A stretch of 64,000 nucleotides of DNA. Source: Agarilytica sp045430305. GTDB taxonomy: Bacteria > Pseudomonadota > Gammaproteobacteria > Pseudomonadales > Cellvibrionaceae. The stretch covers positions 310,001 to 374,000 of the forward strand of contig JAILXW010000002.1 of assembly GCA_045430305.1 (NCBI GenBank), written 5' to 3'. Shown here piece by piece: positions 9,132 through 18,756 of the stretch. Within the stretch, counting starts at the first letter, position 1. Each line of letters starts with the position of its first letter. The notes beneath the pieces were generated by a model that was given only the letters and a program-made list of their open reading frames with translations, was not told the DNA's origin and made no database searches. Both the position numbers and the translations under genes were made by a program.

Positions 9132-10526
9132 ATGAGTGAAACAAACATCTCTTCTCGTCTCGCCGAAAAAGCGCGAAGAGCAATGTCTTCTAGCGCGATA
9201 TCAAGCGCTCTTTGGGTCGTTCTAGGTTCAGCGGGCACACAAGTCATTCGCCTTATTGGCAACCTCATACTCACGAGATTATTGGTGCCAGAGCTATTCG
9301 GTATCATGGCAATCGCGAACAGCATCATGATTGGCTTAGATATGCTCTCTGATGTTGGCCTACGTGGCGCCGTGGTCAATAGCAAAAGAATTGAAGAGCC
9401 GGATTTTTTACGTACCGCTTGGACCATTCAAGTCATCAAAGGCTTTGTGATGGGGGCGCTAACCCTTAGTCTCGCATATCCGCTTGTTTTGGCATATGGC
9501 GAACCTGACCTAGGGTGGGTGATGGTGATCTTCGCTTTTGCAGCATCAGCTAAGGGCTTTAAATCGATAACCCTGCTGGTGTATGACAAAAAAATGGAGT
9601 TGCGAGGCCAGATGATTGCCGAGCTGGCCGCGCGGGTGCTTTCAATCATATTTATGGTTCTTTGGGCATATTTATCGCCAACGATTTGGGCTTTGGCGGT
9701 TGGTGCTTTATTTGGTGCCTTGATTGATCTGTATTTCAGTTATCGGTATTTTTCCGGTCATCAAAGTAAGTGGAGGCTTGAAAAAGATGCTTTGCGCGAG
9801 ATTCTGCACTTTGGTAAGTGGATATTGGTCTCATCAAGCATTAGCTTTGTGACCAATCAGGGCGATAAGCTCATCATGAGCGTGTGGATGAGTATGGCTG
9901 CAATGGGTCTGTACTCTGTAGCTTCGAGTTTATCAATGGCTTTTGTAGGGGTGACGGGTGCGCTTTCTGTGAGAGTGTTACATCCGTACTTTCGAAAAAG
10001 CATGGAAGATCATGGAAATTTCAAACAAGTACACAAAGTAAGGCGCAAGATGAATGCGTTCAATACGTCTTTTTGTGTCTTTGTTGCAATGGCCGGGGAG
10101 TGGATTATCAATGTATTGTACGATGAGCGCTATCAACAAGCAGGTTGGATGTTGCAGGTACTTGCCTTAGGGCAAATTGGTTCGTTGATGATCATGACCT
10201 TGCGTCCTTTTTTAATAGCGAGAGGCGACTCCTTTAGTCAAACAAAACACAGCACCATGTCTTCTATTATGCTCGTTGCTTATTTGATCGTGGGGGGAAA
10301 TCTTGCCGGGGTGTTAGGGGTCGTTGTTGGCTACGCTTTATGGGGGATGATGGCCCACCCAATAATGATTTTTTACGCAGTCAAGCATGGCTATAACTGC
10401 TATCGATCTGATATGGGTATGATGATCATTGCCTTCGCTTTCACAATTTCGTTCTGGTTTGTCACCGATGCAACTATTGTTGATGTGTTTCTGGCTGCGC
10501 TAGAAGGTAAAGCAGATGCCCTATAG
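9132..10526 (+). CDS. Polysaccharide flippase (Wzx/MATE-like, MOP superfamily)
   Basis: The 464-aa product is hydrophobic throughout with about a dozen predicted membrane segments, starting after an amphipathic N-terminus with the family-typical stretch TRLLVPELFGIMAIANS. It should flip a lipid-linked oligosaccharide across the inner membrane. The next gene is an O-antigen polymerase/ligase-like protein, the usual partner. Start choice: ATG 9132 is preferred over GTG 9066, because a perfect TATAAT at 9058-9063 would place the transcript start at about 9070, after that GTG. Neither start has a strong Shine-Dalgarno sequence. Confidence 0.85.
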   Translation: MSETNISSRLAEKARRAMSSSAISSALWVVLGSAGTQVIRLIGNLILTRLLVPELFGIMAIANSIMIGLDMLSDVGLRGAVVNSKRIEEPDFLRTAWTIQVIKGFVMGALTLSLAYPLVLAYGEPDLGWVMVIFAFAASAKGFKSITLLVYDKKMELRGQMIAELAARVLSIIFMVLWAYLSPTIWALAVGALFGALIDLYFSYRYFSGHQSKWRLEKDALREILHFGKWILVSSSISFVTNQGDKLIMSVWMSMAAMGLYSVASSLSMAFVGVTGALSVRVLHPYFRKSMEDHGNFKQVHKVRRKMNAFNTSFCVFVAMAGEWIINVLYDERYQQAGWMLQVLALGQIGSLMIMTLRPFLIARGDSFSQTKHSTMSSIMLVAYLIVGGNLAGVLGVVVGYALWGMMAHPIMIFYAVKHGYNCYRSDMGMMIIAFAFTISFWFVTDATIVDVFLAALEGKADAL

Positions 10527-10553
10527 TCCTATGTTTTGTAGAGAGTAGCAAAA

Positions 10554-12029
10554 ATGGTTGCTGCAGTTAAAATCGTCGTTATTTGGGGGGTATGCCTATT
10601 TGCATCCCAGTATATTTTGGCGAAATTTACCCCGTACGCAAAATTTCTGCGCAGTTATATGATGGCTTCATTTCTAGTGGTTGCCGTTACGGCGCTGACT
10701 CGCAATGTTGTACTGGGTTACTTTGCGACAATATTCATTGTGTTGCATTTTTCTCGCGGTTCGAATGAGTCAGAAAAAATAGCGTTCTATTTTGCTATCG
10801 TATTTACGCTTACGATGAGCGCCGGCCTGCGCCTAGATTTCGGCGTAAATTTGGGTTCGCTGAACTTTTCAAGGCTGCTCATACTGACACTGCTTTTACC
10901 GATGCTCTTTGGTAAAAAAGATTCTGCAATGAAAAAACTTAACGCCATAGATAAGGCGGTAATACTATTTCTCGCGTGGCAGTTTTTACTCAATTTTCGA
11001 ATAACGCCTTTTACAGGCGCGGTACGCATGAACCTGTGGTTAGTGGTGGATTATTTAGTGCCCTACCTGGCGCTACGGTATTTCATTCGCGACTATAATC
11101 TGCTGTTTGCGGCAATTACTTTTGCGCTTTTGTCACAAATGTTTTTGGCTTGTTTTGAAGGTTTAATGAGCTGGCATGTGCATACCCACCTAGAGCGTCT
11201 AGCGGGTTTTGCGGAAATAAAAGGGACGCAATATAAGGTTCGCCACGGTTTCTTGCGTGTTCAAACATCGTTTTCCAACCCATTAACGTTTGCGTTATTT
11301 GGAAATGTGGCGTTTTTGTGTGCGGTGGTGTTTTTCAAGCGGATAGGTTTTTCCGAGATGCCAAAGATGAAGCTGTTTACCTTAGGTCTGCTCGGTGTCA
11401 CAGCCTTAGGCACGTTCTTTTCTGGGTCACGTGCAGGTATCGCTGGGTTGGTCTTGGTCTATGGAATATTGATGGTGTTGTTGTGGGCTATCAAACGTAA
11501 AAAAGACCCGAAAAAAATGATGATTACCGGTGCGCTTGTCGTTCTGGTTGTCGCGATGCTGAGTGTTGGAGATTACATCAAAGAAGAGTTTGGTTATCGC
11601 TACCTGCTGTTAGAAGTGTCAACCGGCGTCATTGCAGACAATTTCCTATTTGGTTCGCTTTTTCCTACCTCAGATCCGAGAATGGAGGTGTTGCGACAAG
11701 GTGAAGGTATTATTGATATTGTAAATACCTATCTGCATTTTGCTTTATTCTATGGCGTTCCGGCCTTGCTGTTATTCGTGTTTGCATTGTTCACTAGTAT
11801 GAACCGCCTGTATAACTATTTACGTGAAGCGGAAGGTGAAAAACTCACCATTGGTGTTTTTGCTTTTGTTTCACTTGTTTTATTGGCATTTAATATCGGG
11901 ACAACCAGTGCAATTGGTTGGACCTATCCTTGGATCTGGATGACTCTTTGCATTGCGTCAAATATCGTTGCTCGTGCAGAAGTCGAGCGACGCGCTAAAA
12001 GTGTTGAGTCGAGACCGAATTTACTCTAA
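10554..12029 (+). CDS. O-antigen ligase/polymerase-like membrane protein
   Basis: A 491-aa polytopic inner-membrane protein with roughly 11-12 hydrophobic segments. The stretch FFSGSRAGIAGLV near residue 287, followed by a charged loop and a long periplasmic part, is the hallmark of the O-antigen ligase/Wzy_C superfamily. It either polymerises repeat units or ligates the glycan to its acceptor; these two roles cannot be separated from sequence. It follows the flippase gene by 27 bases and ends 15 bases before the next coding start, so it is clearly within the same transcription unit. Confidence 0.82.
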   Translation: MVAAVKIVVIWGVCLFASQYILAKFTPYAKFLRSYMMASFLVVAVTALTRNVVLGYFATIFIVLHFSRGSNESEKIAFYFAIVFTLTMSAGLRLDFGVNLGSLNFSRLLILTLLLPMLFGKKDSAMKKLNAIDKAVILFLAWQFLLNFRITPFTGAVRMNLWLVVDYLVPYLALRYFIRDYNLLFAAITFALLSQMFLACFEGLMSWHVHTHLERLAGFAEIKGTQYKVRHGFLRVQTSFSNPLTFALFGNVAFLCAVVFFKRIGFSEMPKMKLFTLGLLGVTALGTFFSGSRAGIAGLVLVYGILMVLLWAIKRKKDPKKMMITGALVVLVVAMLSVGDYIKEEFGYRYLLLEVSTGVIADNFLFGSLFPTSDPRMEVLRQGEGIIDIVNTYLHFALFYGVPALLLFVFALFTSMNRLYNYLREAEGEKLTIGVFAFVSLVLLAFNIGTTSAIGWTYPWIWMTLCIASNIVARAEVERRAKSVESRPNLL

Positions 12030-12044
12030 TTGTGGGGGAATAAC

Positions 12045-12779
12045 ATGAAAGATAAAGTCGTTGTGATTACAGGTGCTGGTAGTGGCCTGGGGCGAGAATT
12101 GGCTAAAGTGTTTGTGTCTGAAGGGGCTAAAGTAATTGGCTTGGGCCGTTCATCTGAAAAGCTGAAACAAACCTCTGAAGAATTAGCTTCCGATAATTTC
12201 GATTTTTATGTTGCTGATGTGGGGCATGTTGAACAGGTTGAAAGTACGATCGCGACGATTCTTGCCAAATATGGGCGAATCGATGTTTTATTTAATAATG
12301 CTGCTGTGTACCCGAAAGTTAATTTTTTGAATGAAAGTGCGGGTGGTTTTTCTGAGGCGCTGAATACAAACGTGAATGGTATTGCGTTTACTTGTAAAAG
12401 CGTATTGCCTGCCATGATAAAAAATGGATACGGGCGAATTTTTAATGTTGGTAGCTGGGCTGACTTGGCGCCCATTGCTGACAGCGTGGTTTATTCTGCG
12501 TCAAAAGGCGCCGTGCATGCTTTAACGAAAGGTATCGCGGTAGATGTTGTAAAACCTGATGTGGACGTCGAAATTCACGAATGGATTCCCGGTCATTTAA
12601 ATACGCAAATGAGTGACTATACCGGTATGGAACCCGCAATGGCTGCCAGCTGGGCTGTGGGGCTTGTAAATAAAACGCACCCTATGCATAAACATCAAAT
12701 TTATATGGGGAATCAGCTTTGGCAGCCGCCTAAGGGCTTGAAGGACAAGATAAAAAGCAAGCTAATGTTTTGGAAGTGA
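12045..12779 (+). CDS. Short-chain dehydrogenase/reductase
   Basis: A 244-aa classical SDR. The cofactor motif TGAGSGLG is at residues 9-16, NNAA near residue 84, a catalytic serine in NVGSWADLAP, and YSASK at about residues 149-153. The ATG at 12045 has a GGGGGA ribosome-binding site just upstream; a TTG that directly follows the previous stop codon is less likely. The end of the protein deviates from housekeeping SDRs such as FabG (HEWIPGHLNTQMSDYTG). A role in making or modifying a glycan sugar, or together with the convergent GMC oxidoreductase, is inferred from position only. Confidence 0.85.
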   Translation: MKDKVVVITGAGSGLGRELAKVFVSEGAKVIGLGRSSEKLKQTSEELASDNFDFYVADVGHVEQVESTIATILAKYGRIDVLFNNAAVYPKVNFLNESAGGFSEALNTNVNGIAFTCKSVLPAMIKNGYGRIFNVGSWADLAPIADSVVYSASKGAVHALTKGIAVDVVKPDVDVEIHEWIPGHLNTQMSDYTGMEPAMAASWAVGLVNKTHPMHKHQIYMGNQLWQPPKGLKDKIKSKLMFWK

Positions 12780-12804
12780 TTGAACCTTTAATCGTGTGTT
12801 CAAT
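12779..12804. terminator. Weak hairpin between convergent SDR and GMC genes
   Basis: A 7-bp perfect inverted repeat (ATTGAAC ... GTTCAAT) with a 12-base loop spans the gap between two genes that end facing each other. There is no U-tract, so it is only a weak candidate for a two-way terminator. Confidence 0.25.
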
Positions 12805-14416
12805 GCTTTCTTTGTAAGTGCTCTGCAATTTTATCCCCAACTCTTAAAGCATTTGCCGCAATGGTTAAACTTGGGTTGGTACCGCCACTTGTGGGCATAA
12901 AGGAGCTATCGCTCACATAAAGGTTATCTAGGTCGTGAAATTTGCAGTTCTCATCGACAACGCTTGTCGATGGGTCTGTACCTGCCTTACATGTGCCGCA
13001 AGGGTGCCCCCAGTTTGGATTGATTCCAATGCTAAGCGGCATGCTGCGCAACTTCTTTGTCGCGCGTCGAATAAATTTGCTTAACATTTGGGTGCGCTGT
13101 TTGAGATCTTCATCAATATGATAAAAAAACTGAATGCCAGAGGGTGCGCTTGTATTAATTTCAATACGGTTTTCTGGCTTGGGAAAGTCTTCGACTATTG
13201 TCGTAAAGATCGTCGCCTCGCCTAAAATTTTAGCTGCAATTTTTGCGGGGATGCGTAACAGCTGTCGAACCAGAGGAAGTTTTCTGAAGGGGCTCTGGTC
13301 GAACAGCATACGTAGTGAAAATAGGATATTTCCGTAACCGGCAGGCAAGCCGGTAGATTGAAATTCACCATATTTCTTTCCATCAAGCGAATAAAAGTTT
13401 CGCAGGGCGATTGTTTTATTTGGGCCAAAATTTGATGCATTTTTTTGCTCAGGCCAAAATGCAATAAAATCGCTGGTGTGAAACATCAAATTTTTTCCGA
13501 TTAAACCATTGCTATTGCCACAACCGTGAGGCCAATTATTGTCGGCAGATTTTTTCAAAATCGCAGGTGTGAAATAACCGCCAGCAGCAAGCACATAAGT
13601 TTTTGCTTTTAGCTGTTTTACATTGCCTTGCTGCTTGGCAATGAGACCTTCAACGGACTGTTTGCTCGCTTCTATTTTTTCTATTTCACAGCGATCAAGA
13701 ATGTATAGATGGCCTGTTTTTAAGGCCGGAGCGATGAGCGCGTTAAACGCATCTTTTTTACAATCAGCTTGGCAAATTTTTCCACCGCATTCAGCGCAGC
13801 TTTGTTTGTAATCTAGTGCAACGTGCAGGCGGTAGGGGTGCAATCCTGATTGTTTAAAAGATTGGAAGAAGCTGCGGTCTCGTTCGCACATCGCAGGCGG
13901 TGGCAATAAATCAAGTGTTTCGTTCTGGTCTAGTGGGTCAGGGGTACCTTTAACCGAAAACAGTTTTTCGCATTGTTGGTAGTAGGGCTGAATTTCTTGA
14001 TAGGTATATGGCCAGCATATATTGCTGCCATCGGGCAATGTTTGTTGTGCAAAATCTTCTGGCTTTAATCGTTGAAGTGCTGCTGCATAAAGTAGGGTAG
14101 AGCCTCCAACGCCACAGCCTAGAGGAGCCCAAAGCTCTATATCTTTATCATTTACAGTGCCTGTTACTTGTTGGGGCCAGCGGCCACCTTGTAGGCGTTT
14201 TTGTTCATCACGTTCTTCCACCACAACGCTTTGTGCGGCAGATTCATCAAAGTTTGCGTGGCCTTTTTCGACCAAGAGCACTTTGAAGCCTTTGGCGCTT
14301 AGGCTAAAGGCTGTTGCGCCACCTCCCATACCAGCACCGACAATGATCACATCCCACTGTGTTTCGGCGGCTTGTTCTAGTGAAATAAGTTTATCGAAGG
14401 GGCTAATTTTTTTCAT
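12800..14416 (-). CDS. GMC-family FAD oxidoreductase
   Basis: A 538-aa flavoenzyme. The N-terminal FAD-binding motif VGAGMGGGATAF is followed by GCGVGGSTLLYAAAL, a GMC signature. The C-terminal part has GHPCGTCKAG and the closing FAD segment SDSSFMPTSGGTNPS followed by TIAANALRVG, with the catalytic histidine expected in the HPCGT region. It should oxidise an alcohol or sugar hydroxyl. Residues ~205-222 hold a compact four-cysteine set, C-x2-C-x4-C-x3-C, at the place where long-chain alcohol oxidase-type GMC proteins carry a cysteine-rich insertion; a metal or Fe-S site is possible. It overlaps the start-proximal neighbour, the acyltransferase gene, by 14 bases, so the two are translationally linked. 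Confidence 0.85.
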   Translation of the reverse strand: MKKISPFDKLISLEQAAETQWDVIIVGAGMGGGATAFSLSAKGFKVLLVEKGHANFDESAAQSVVVEERDEQKRLQGGRWPQQVTGTVNDKDIELWAPLGCGVGGSTLLYAAALQRLKPEDFAQQTLPDGSNICWPYTYQEIQPYYQQCEKLFSVKGTPDPLDQNETLDLLPPPAMCERDRSFFQSFKQSGLHPYRLHVALDYKQSCAECGGKICQADCKKDAFNALIAPALKTGHLYILDRCEIEKIEASKQSVEGLIAKQQGNVKQLKAKTYVLAAGGYFTPAILKKSADNNWPHGCGNSNGLIGKNLMFHTSDFIAFWPEQKNASNFGPNKTIALRNFYSLDGKKYGEFQSTGLPAGYGNILFSLRMLFDQSPFRKLPLVRQLLRIPAKIAAKILGEATIFTTIVEDFPKPENRIEINTSAPSGIQFFYHIDEDLKQRTQMLSKFIRRATKKLRSMPLSIGINPNWGHPCGTCKAGTDPSTSVVDENCKFHDLDNLYVSDSSFMPTSGGTNPSLTIAANALRVGDKIAEHLQRKH

Positions 14417-16445
14417 TGCTAGTACTTTGTATGTGCTCGACTAGAGGGGTGAAAAGAGTCGATATCTTAGCCGCACCATATGACGATACGTGGTTGTTGT
14501 CGAAGTAGGCTGGCCGATCATCTAGCATAACGCTGCACTGTTCGTTCTGACAAAAGTAGCTGTGAGTAGGTAGCAGAGTAATGATTCTTTGCGTATTGAG
14601 GCTTTCGAAAAGTTGAATAGCGCCATCTTGCCGATCACGTACGGCCTGAAGGTTCTCGCTCCCGTAAGTTACTAACACTTCATCTAGGGTGCTGCTGCCA
14701 TTGATAAGGCTAATGGCAAACTTTCTAGCGTTAAATTCTCCGAACTCTGGCGCCTGCTCTAAAACGAATACTTTTATTCCTGCGGCGTGAATTTCTTTGA
14801 TGCTGGATTCTAGGGCGTTAAGAAAATTAATTTTTTGTTGATCAATGTTGGTAGTTTGTTGCCCCGCAGGCCACACAGAAATTTTATTGTGGACATCACT
14901 GCCAACACCTTCCCCATTTAAATAGTAAGACCAGCGACCAATAAAAAGAACACTGCTAATACGATTTTTATTGGCGTGAATAAATTCTCTAAGTGCTTTA
15001 TTTTGTGTCGTACATTTTTGGTCGTCTTTTGTTGAGGCGACAGATTCATCTTTTTCGACATCGAATGCAGTGGGGCAACCGCCTGCCCATGCAAGTAATG
15101 AGGGTGAGCCAGTTTTTTTGGTCGCTTCCTGAAAGCCGCGTTTGAAGGCGCCGCCGTGGGAATCGCCCCAAATGAGCGTGAATTTTTCTGCCTGTAAGGC
15201 ATCGCCCATTTCGCAGTGACGAATGTTAGGGTAGCGATCGTTGTCGTGGCCTTTGCAGTTTTTGAAGTCGCCAAATAAATCATTCGCTGCTGCTGCAAAG
15301 TGAGCTTCTTCAGGTGACAGGCGTTCGGGTATGCCATTTGAATGGCTGATGTAAAAACCAATTGCCAAAAATAATGCAGATATTAGGGCCGTAGAGGTGT
15401 AAACCGAAGCGCGGGTATGGCTAAAAAATGCTTTGCCGGTACGGAAGGGGGCTTCGACAAACTTCCAAGATAAATAAGACAATAAAAACACAAGAGTAAA
15501 CATGATGATGCCATCGAGCAGACCGATAGCGTAAGTCACGTTGTAGGTGTAAAGCACATAGACTGGCCAATGCCAGAGATATAGTGAGTAGGAAAGTTTG
15601 CCGATAAATACAGGCACAATATTTGAGAGTGCTCGGTGTATCCAGTTTAGCTGGTTGTTACCGGTGTAAATAATGAGCGCGGTACCCAAGCAAGGGAGTA
15701 GTGCTGAGACACCAGGAAATTTTGTACTGTCATCGAAAAAGAACCCAGCGTATAAAATCATCGCCAAGCCGCTAAGAGACAGGGCATTGTTGGTTTTGGG
15801 GCCAGATACAGTAGGAATACATTTTAGCGCTAAAATTGTGCCGATAAACATTTCCCAAGCCCTAAATGGGTAGAGATAGAATACGGCGCTGTTATCAATA
15901 TCAATGTAATAAACCGCCAGAACAAAAGAAATTATGGTGAGACCAATAAATGTCGCAACGACAAATTTACGAGAAATTTTATAAGTGAGCCAAGCCAAAG
16001 CCGGAAACAGAAGGTAAAACTGCTCTTCAACGGAGAGCGACCATGTGTGCAATAGCGGTTTAATATGAGATACCGTATCGAAGTACCCAGCTTCCATGTA
16101 AAACAAGATATTCGAGGCATACAGGGTTGATGCAAATAGGCTTTGGCCAAATTCGCGAAAATCTTTAGGTAGCATCCATAAATAGGCGAATACTGTCGTG
16201 AGTAACATAACCACGACATACACCGGGAAGAGCCTGCGGATTCTTCTGAAATAAAAGTATGAAAACGAAAAATTTTCTTCATTGAGATGCTTAAAAAGAA
16301 TCGAGCCGATGAGATAGCCAGAGAGAACAAAGAAAACATCCACGCCGACGTAGCCCCCGCTAAGCGAGCTGAAGCCGAAATGGAAAAATATGACAAAGAG
16401 AACGGCGATGGAGCGAAGGCCGTCTATATCGGGTCGGTATTGCAC
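14403..16445 (-). CDS. Membrane acyltransferase with SGNH domain (OafA/YrhL-like)
   Basis: A 680-aa two-domain protein that should transfer acetyl or other acyl groups to a surface glycan. Residues ~1-360 form the acyltransferase-3 membrane domain, opening with YRPDIDGLRSIAVL and containing the conserved histidine in IFFHFG, with about ten membrane segments. Residues ~415-670 form a periplasmic SGNH hydrolase-like domain with WGDSHGG (block I serine) near residue 424 and NNHVSSYGA near the end, which supplies the His of the triad. It lies at the edge of the polysaccharide locus and is co-transcribed with the GMC oxidoreductase (14-base overlap). Confidence 0.92.
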   Translation of the reverse strand: MQYRPDIDGLRSIAVLFVIFFHFGFSSLSGGYVGVDVFFVLSGYLIGSILFKHLNEENFSFSYFYFRRIRRLFPVYVVVMLLTTVFAYLWMLPKDFREFGQSLFASTLYASNILFYMEAGYFDTVSHIKPLLHTWSLSVEEQFYLLFPALAWLTYKISRKFVVATFIGLTIISFVLAVYYIDIDNSAVFYLYPFRAWEMFIGTILALKCIPTVSGPKTNNALSLSGLAMILYAGFFFDDSTKFPGVSALLPCLGTALIIYTGNNQLNWIHRALSNIVPVFIGKLSYSLYLWHWPVYVLYTYNVTYAIGLLDGIIMFTLVFLLSYLSWKFVEAPFRTGKAFFSHTRASVYTSTALISALFLAIGFYISHSNGIPERLSPEEAHFAAAANDLFGDFKNCKGHDNDRYPNIRHCEMGDALQAEKFTLIWGDSHGGAFKRGFQEATKKTGSPSLLAWAGGCPTAFDVEKDESVASTKDDQKCTTQNKALREFIHANKNRISSVLFIGRWSYYLNGEGVGSDVHNKISVWPAGQQTTNIDQQKINFLNALESSIKEIHAAGIKVFVLEQAPEFGEFNARKFAISLINGSSTLDEVLVTYGSENLQAVRDRQDGAIQLFESLNTQRIITLLPTHSYFCQNEQCSVMLDDRPAYFDNNHVSSYGAAKISTLFTPLVEHIQSTSNEKN

Positions 16446-16756
16446 TTTAAGCCTTAATGATCGTTAAATTCCGGTGAAATCCAGTGGGGGTCATATTGCA
16501 CTGTGATAAGTAAGTTACTACTCGCGCTAAGCTCGATGCTGTGGGCCCGCACTCGTCAGATTTAAAGAAAATCAACATACGCGGTGGCCGCGCAAATAAT
16601 AGCAAATATGCGAATGCACTGGGAGATCAATTGGGCCCGCTTAAACTGCGAAGGGCAGTTGGCGGTTGAAAAACAACCGGCTATGATTGATTCGTTGCAT
16701 TAGGAGCGCTAGCCTTAGCCTTTTGAGCAATTTCAGAGTTTTTAGAGGAGCTTGAT
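16446..16756. other. Intergenic region between divergent acyltransferase and hydrolase genes
   Basis: These 311 bases must hold two divergent promoters, but no convincing sigma-70 pair was found. The only structure noticed is a small hairpin at 16663-16679 (CGGTTG, five A, CAACCG). A strong GAGGAG ribosome-binding site precedes the ATG at 16757. Confidence 0.5.
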
Positions 16757-17578
16757 ATGCCACTAGCCCAGAATGGAACGGTAAAAATTTACTATCAAAC
16801 CTTTGGCCAAGGTGAGCCTGTAGTCATGCTGATTGGTCTCGGAGGCTCCGGCGAGGCATGGGCCCTGCAATATATGGCGCTACAGAGTGAATTCCACTGC
16901 ATCACAATAGATAATCGTGGCGCGGGGCAATCGGATAAACCCGACGAGGCATATTCCATTACACTTTTTGCTCAAGACTTAGCGGCAGTATTGAATGAGG
17001 CCGGTATTGAAAGTGCTCATATTATGGGCGCCTCGATGGGCGGCTTGATCGCACAAGAGTTTTTTCATTTGTATCCGCAGCGAGTACGTTCACTAATTTT
17101 GACTTGTACTGGCGTTGGTGCAGGTGACCCGGAGTTTGTTTGGCCTACGCCGCATGTACTTGAGGTATTGGGAGAAGGGCCGCCAGAAGACAACGACCCA
17201 TCAAAAATGGAGCGCTATTTCAGCATTTTTTATGACTCCAGCTATATGAAAAATACACCGGGTTTGGTGTCGACCATCATTGAAAAGCGAGCATCCTCTC
17301 GTCAGCAACCAACCTATGCAAATCAGCGGCAGCTAGAAGCCTGTGCGACGCATGTTCCCAATTCGCCTCGTTTAGCAAATATTGATGTGCCAACACTGAT
17401 TGTTCATGGTGAGCATGATCAAATATGGCCTTTAGAAAATGCGTATTATTTGAAACGGCATATTCCAGGCGCCAAACTAGAAATAATAGAAAATGCAGCC
17501 CACATGCTTTTTACAGAGCAAACAGAGGTTTTCAATCAAAGGGTAATGGCTTTTTTGAAAAGCTTGGCAGGAGAATGA
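16757..17578 (+). CDS. Alpha/beta hydrolase
   Basis: A 273-aa single-domain alpha/beta-fold hydrolase with no signal peptide. The oxyanion-hole region is GLGGSGEAW; the nucleophile elbow GASMGG places the serine at about residue 93; the acid is the Asp of HGEHDQIWP near residue 221; and the base is the His of AAHMLF near residue 249. It resembles esterase or 3-oxoadipate enol-lactonase-like proteins, but the substrate cannot be assigned. A GAGGAG sequence seven bases upstream supports the start. It stands alone, with convergent transcription downstream. Confidence 0.88.
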   Translation: MPLAQNGTVKIYYQTFGQGEPVVMLIGLGGSGEAWALQYMALQSEFHCITIDNRGAGQSDKPDEAYSITLFAQDLAAVLNEAGIESAHIMGASMGGLIAQEFFHLYPQRVRSLILTCTGVGAGDPEFVWPTPHVLEVLGEGPPEDNDPSKMERYFSIFYDSSYMKNTPGLVSTIIEKRASSRQQPTYANQRQLEACATHVPNSPRLANIDVPTLIVHGEHDQIWPLENAYYLKRHIPGAKLEIIENAAHMLFTEQTEVFNQRVMAFLKSLAGE

Positions 17579-17594
17579 GGCGGGGTGTGGCGCC

Positions 17595-17616
17595 TCCGCT
17601 TCGCTTTCGAAGCGGA
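17595..17616. terminator. Hairpin between convergent hydrolase and CsgG-like genes
   Basis: A perfect 9-bp stem (TCCGCTTCG / CGAAGCGGA) with a four-base loop lies 17 bases after the hydrolase stop. It lacks a U-run, so it is a plausible shared stop for the two convergent genes rather than a textbook intrinsic terminator. Confidence 0.35.
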
Positions 17617-17674
17617 TGCACCTAAGTGTTTAGTCACATTAGCCGTTACCGGCTAGCAGAAAAGAAACCGTTTC

Positions 17675-18559
17675 TTATTTACTAGCAACAGAATCGCCGG
17701 CTTGAAAACCAGAGCCTTCAATCACCGTGGCTTCTGAATATGAGTCGTCTACTTCGGTAACTTTGATTTTGCCGAGTTTGGTGTATTTTATCTTGAGTAC
17801 TGCGCCGGTTTCAGGGTCTTTAATGACTTTACGCTGCCGCTTAACCACGAGTACATCGCCTTTTTTCAAGCCTGCATTTTCGCCTTTGTTTAGCGTGAGT
17901 ATGTTGCCTTCCACATCGGCGACTTTCACATCACCAATCGGGCCACCGGAACCAGAGCTTTTACCACCGGCTGTTAAATCGGCCTTGGCGATTTTCTTGG
18001 AGACTTCTTGAATTGCCATACGCATGGATTTGGTGGCGTGTTTTTCATTCCATTTTTCACCTCCACCAATGCCCAGTACACGCACATTCATCGAGGTTTT
18101 TCTGCCTTCGCCACTTTCAGCAAAGACAATGCGACCAGTTGTTGCGTTAACAATGCGAATATCGACCGCGGCAGCGTAGCCCTTTTTGCCAACGTGAACA
18201 CCGGCGCCACCTCCACCGGAACTGCTTTGGCCGTATTCGGTTACGGCTCCAGTAATAATGTATTGAACGCCAATGATTTTGCCGATACGGGCCGCAGTAC
18301 TTGGGTCAATTCGACCACCAGCACCTAAATTTTGTTCTTCCATGACCGATGCCAGCCGAGCGCGTTCGAATATTTCAAAATCGGTAGCTTTGACGAGTTC
18401 AGTCGTGAGCATATCAGCGGCGCCTTGGCCGATACGCCAGCCACCGTGTTGCGCGCGGTTATCAAAATCCATGACGGCGATGCGCGGGCCGGCAATGGCG
18501 AGGCTGGCGATGAAAATACTGGTTAAAACTAAGGCTGAAGTGACGATCTTCTTGAGCAC
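17675..18559 (-). CDS. CsgG-like periplasmic/outer-membrane assembly protein
   Basis: A 294-aa exported protein. Residues 1-23 form a signal peptide ending ASLAIAG with no lipobox cysteine, unlike true CsgG. Residues ~25-190 are a CsgG-type domain (RIAVMDFDN, TELVKATDFEIFERARL, GVQYIITGAVTEYG, VDIRIVNATTGRIV). Residues ~205-294 form a small beta domain (LTLNKGENAGLKKGDVL) like the C-terminal part of FlgT/CsgG-related proteins. No curli genes are nearby, so an envelope role other than curli secretion is likely. It is divergent from a Ser/Thr kinase 197 bases away; a shared control region and a joint function are possible but unproven. Confidence 0.78.
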   Translation of the reverse strand: MLKKIVTSALVLTSIFIASLAIAGPRIAVMDFDNRAQHGGWRIGQGAADMLTTELVKATDFEIFERARLASVMEEQNLGAGGRIDPSTAARIGKIIGVQYIITGAVTEYGQSSSGGGGAGVHVGKKGYAAAVDIRIVNATTGRIVFAESGEGRKTSMNVRVLGIGGGEKWNEKHATKSMRMAIQEVSKKIAKADLTAGGKSSGSGGPIGDVKVADVEGNILTLNKGENAGLKKGDVLVVKRQRKVIKDPETGAVLKIKYTKLGKIKVTEVDDSYSEATVIEGSGFQAGDSVASK

Positions 18560-18756
18560 GAGTTGCGGTCTCCATGTTTTTCTATTTGGCCAACACTCTA
18601 AACCAAATTGGCTAGGAATTCAGTAGGCAAGTTATAACTAGATTAGGGCCTAGGTTCATGGTGTACCAATTTATGAAGAAAGGCTAAACTGTTGTGAAAA
18701 TAGTCCAAAACTATCTCTTCTTCTGCACTCTAGTTTACCAACTTTAGGAATACGCT

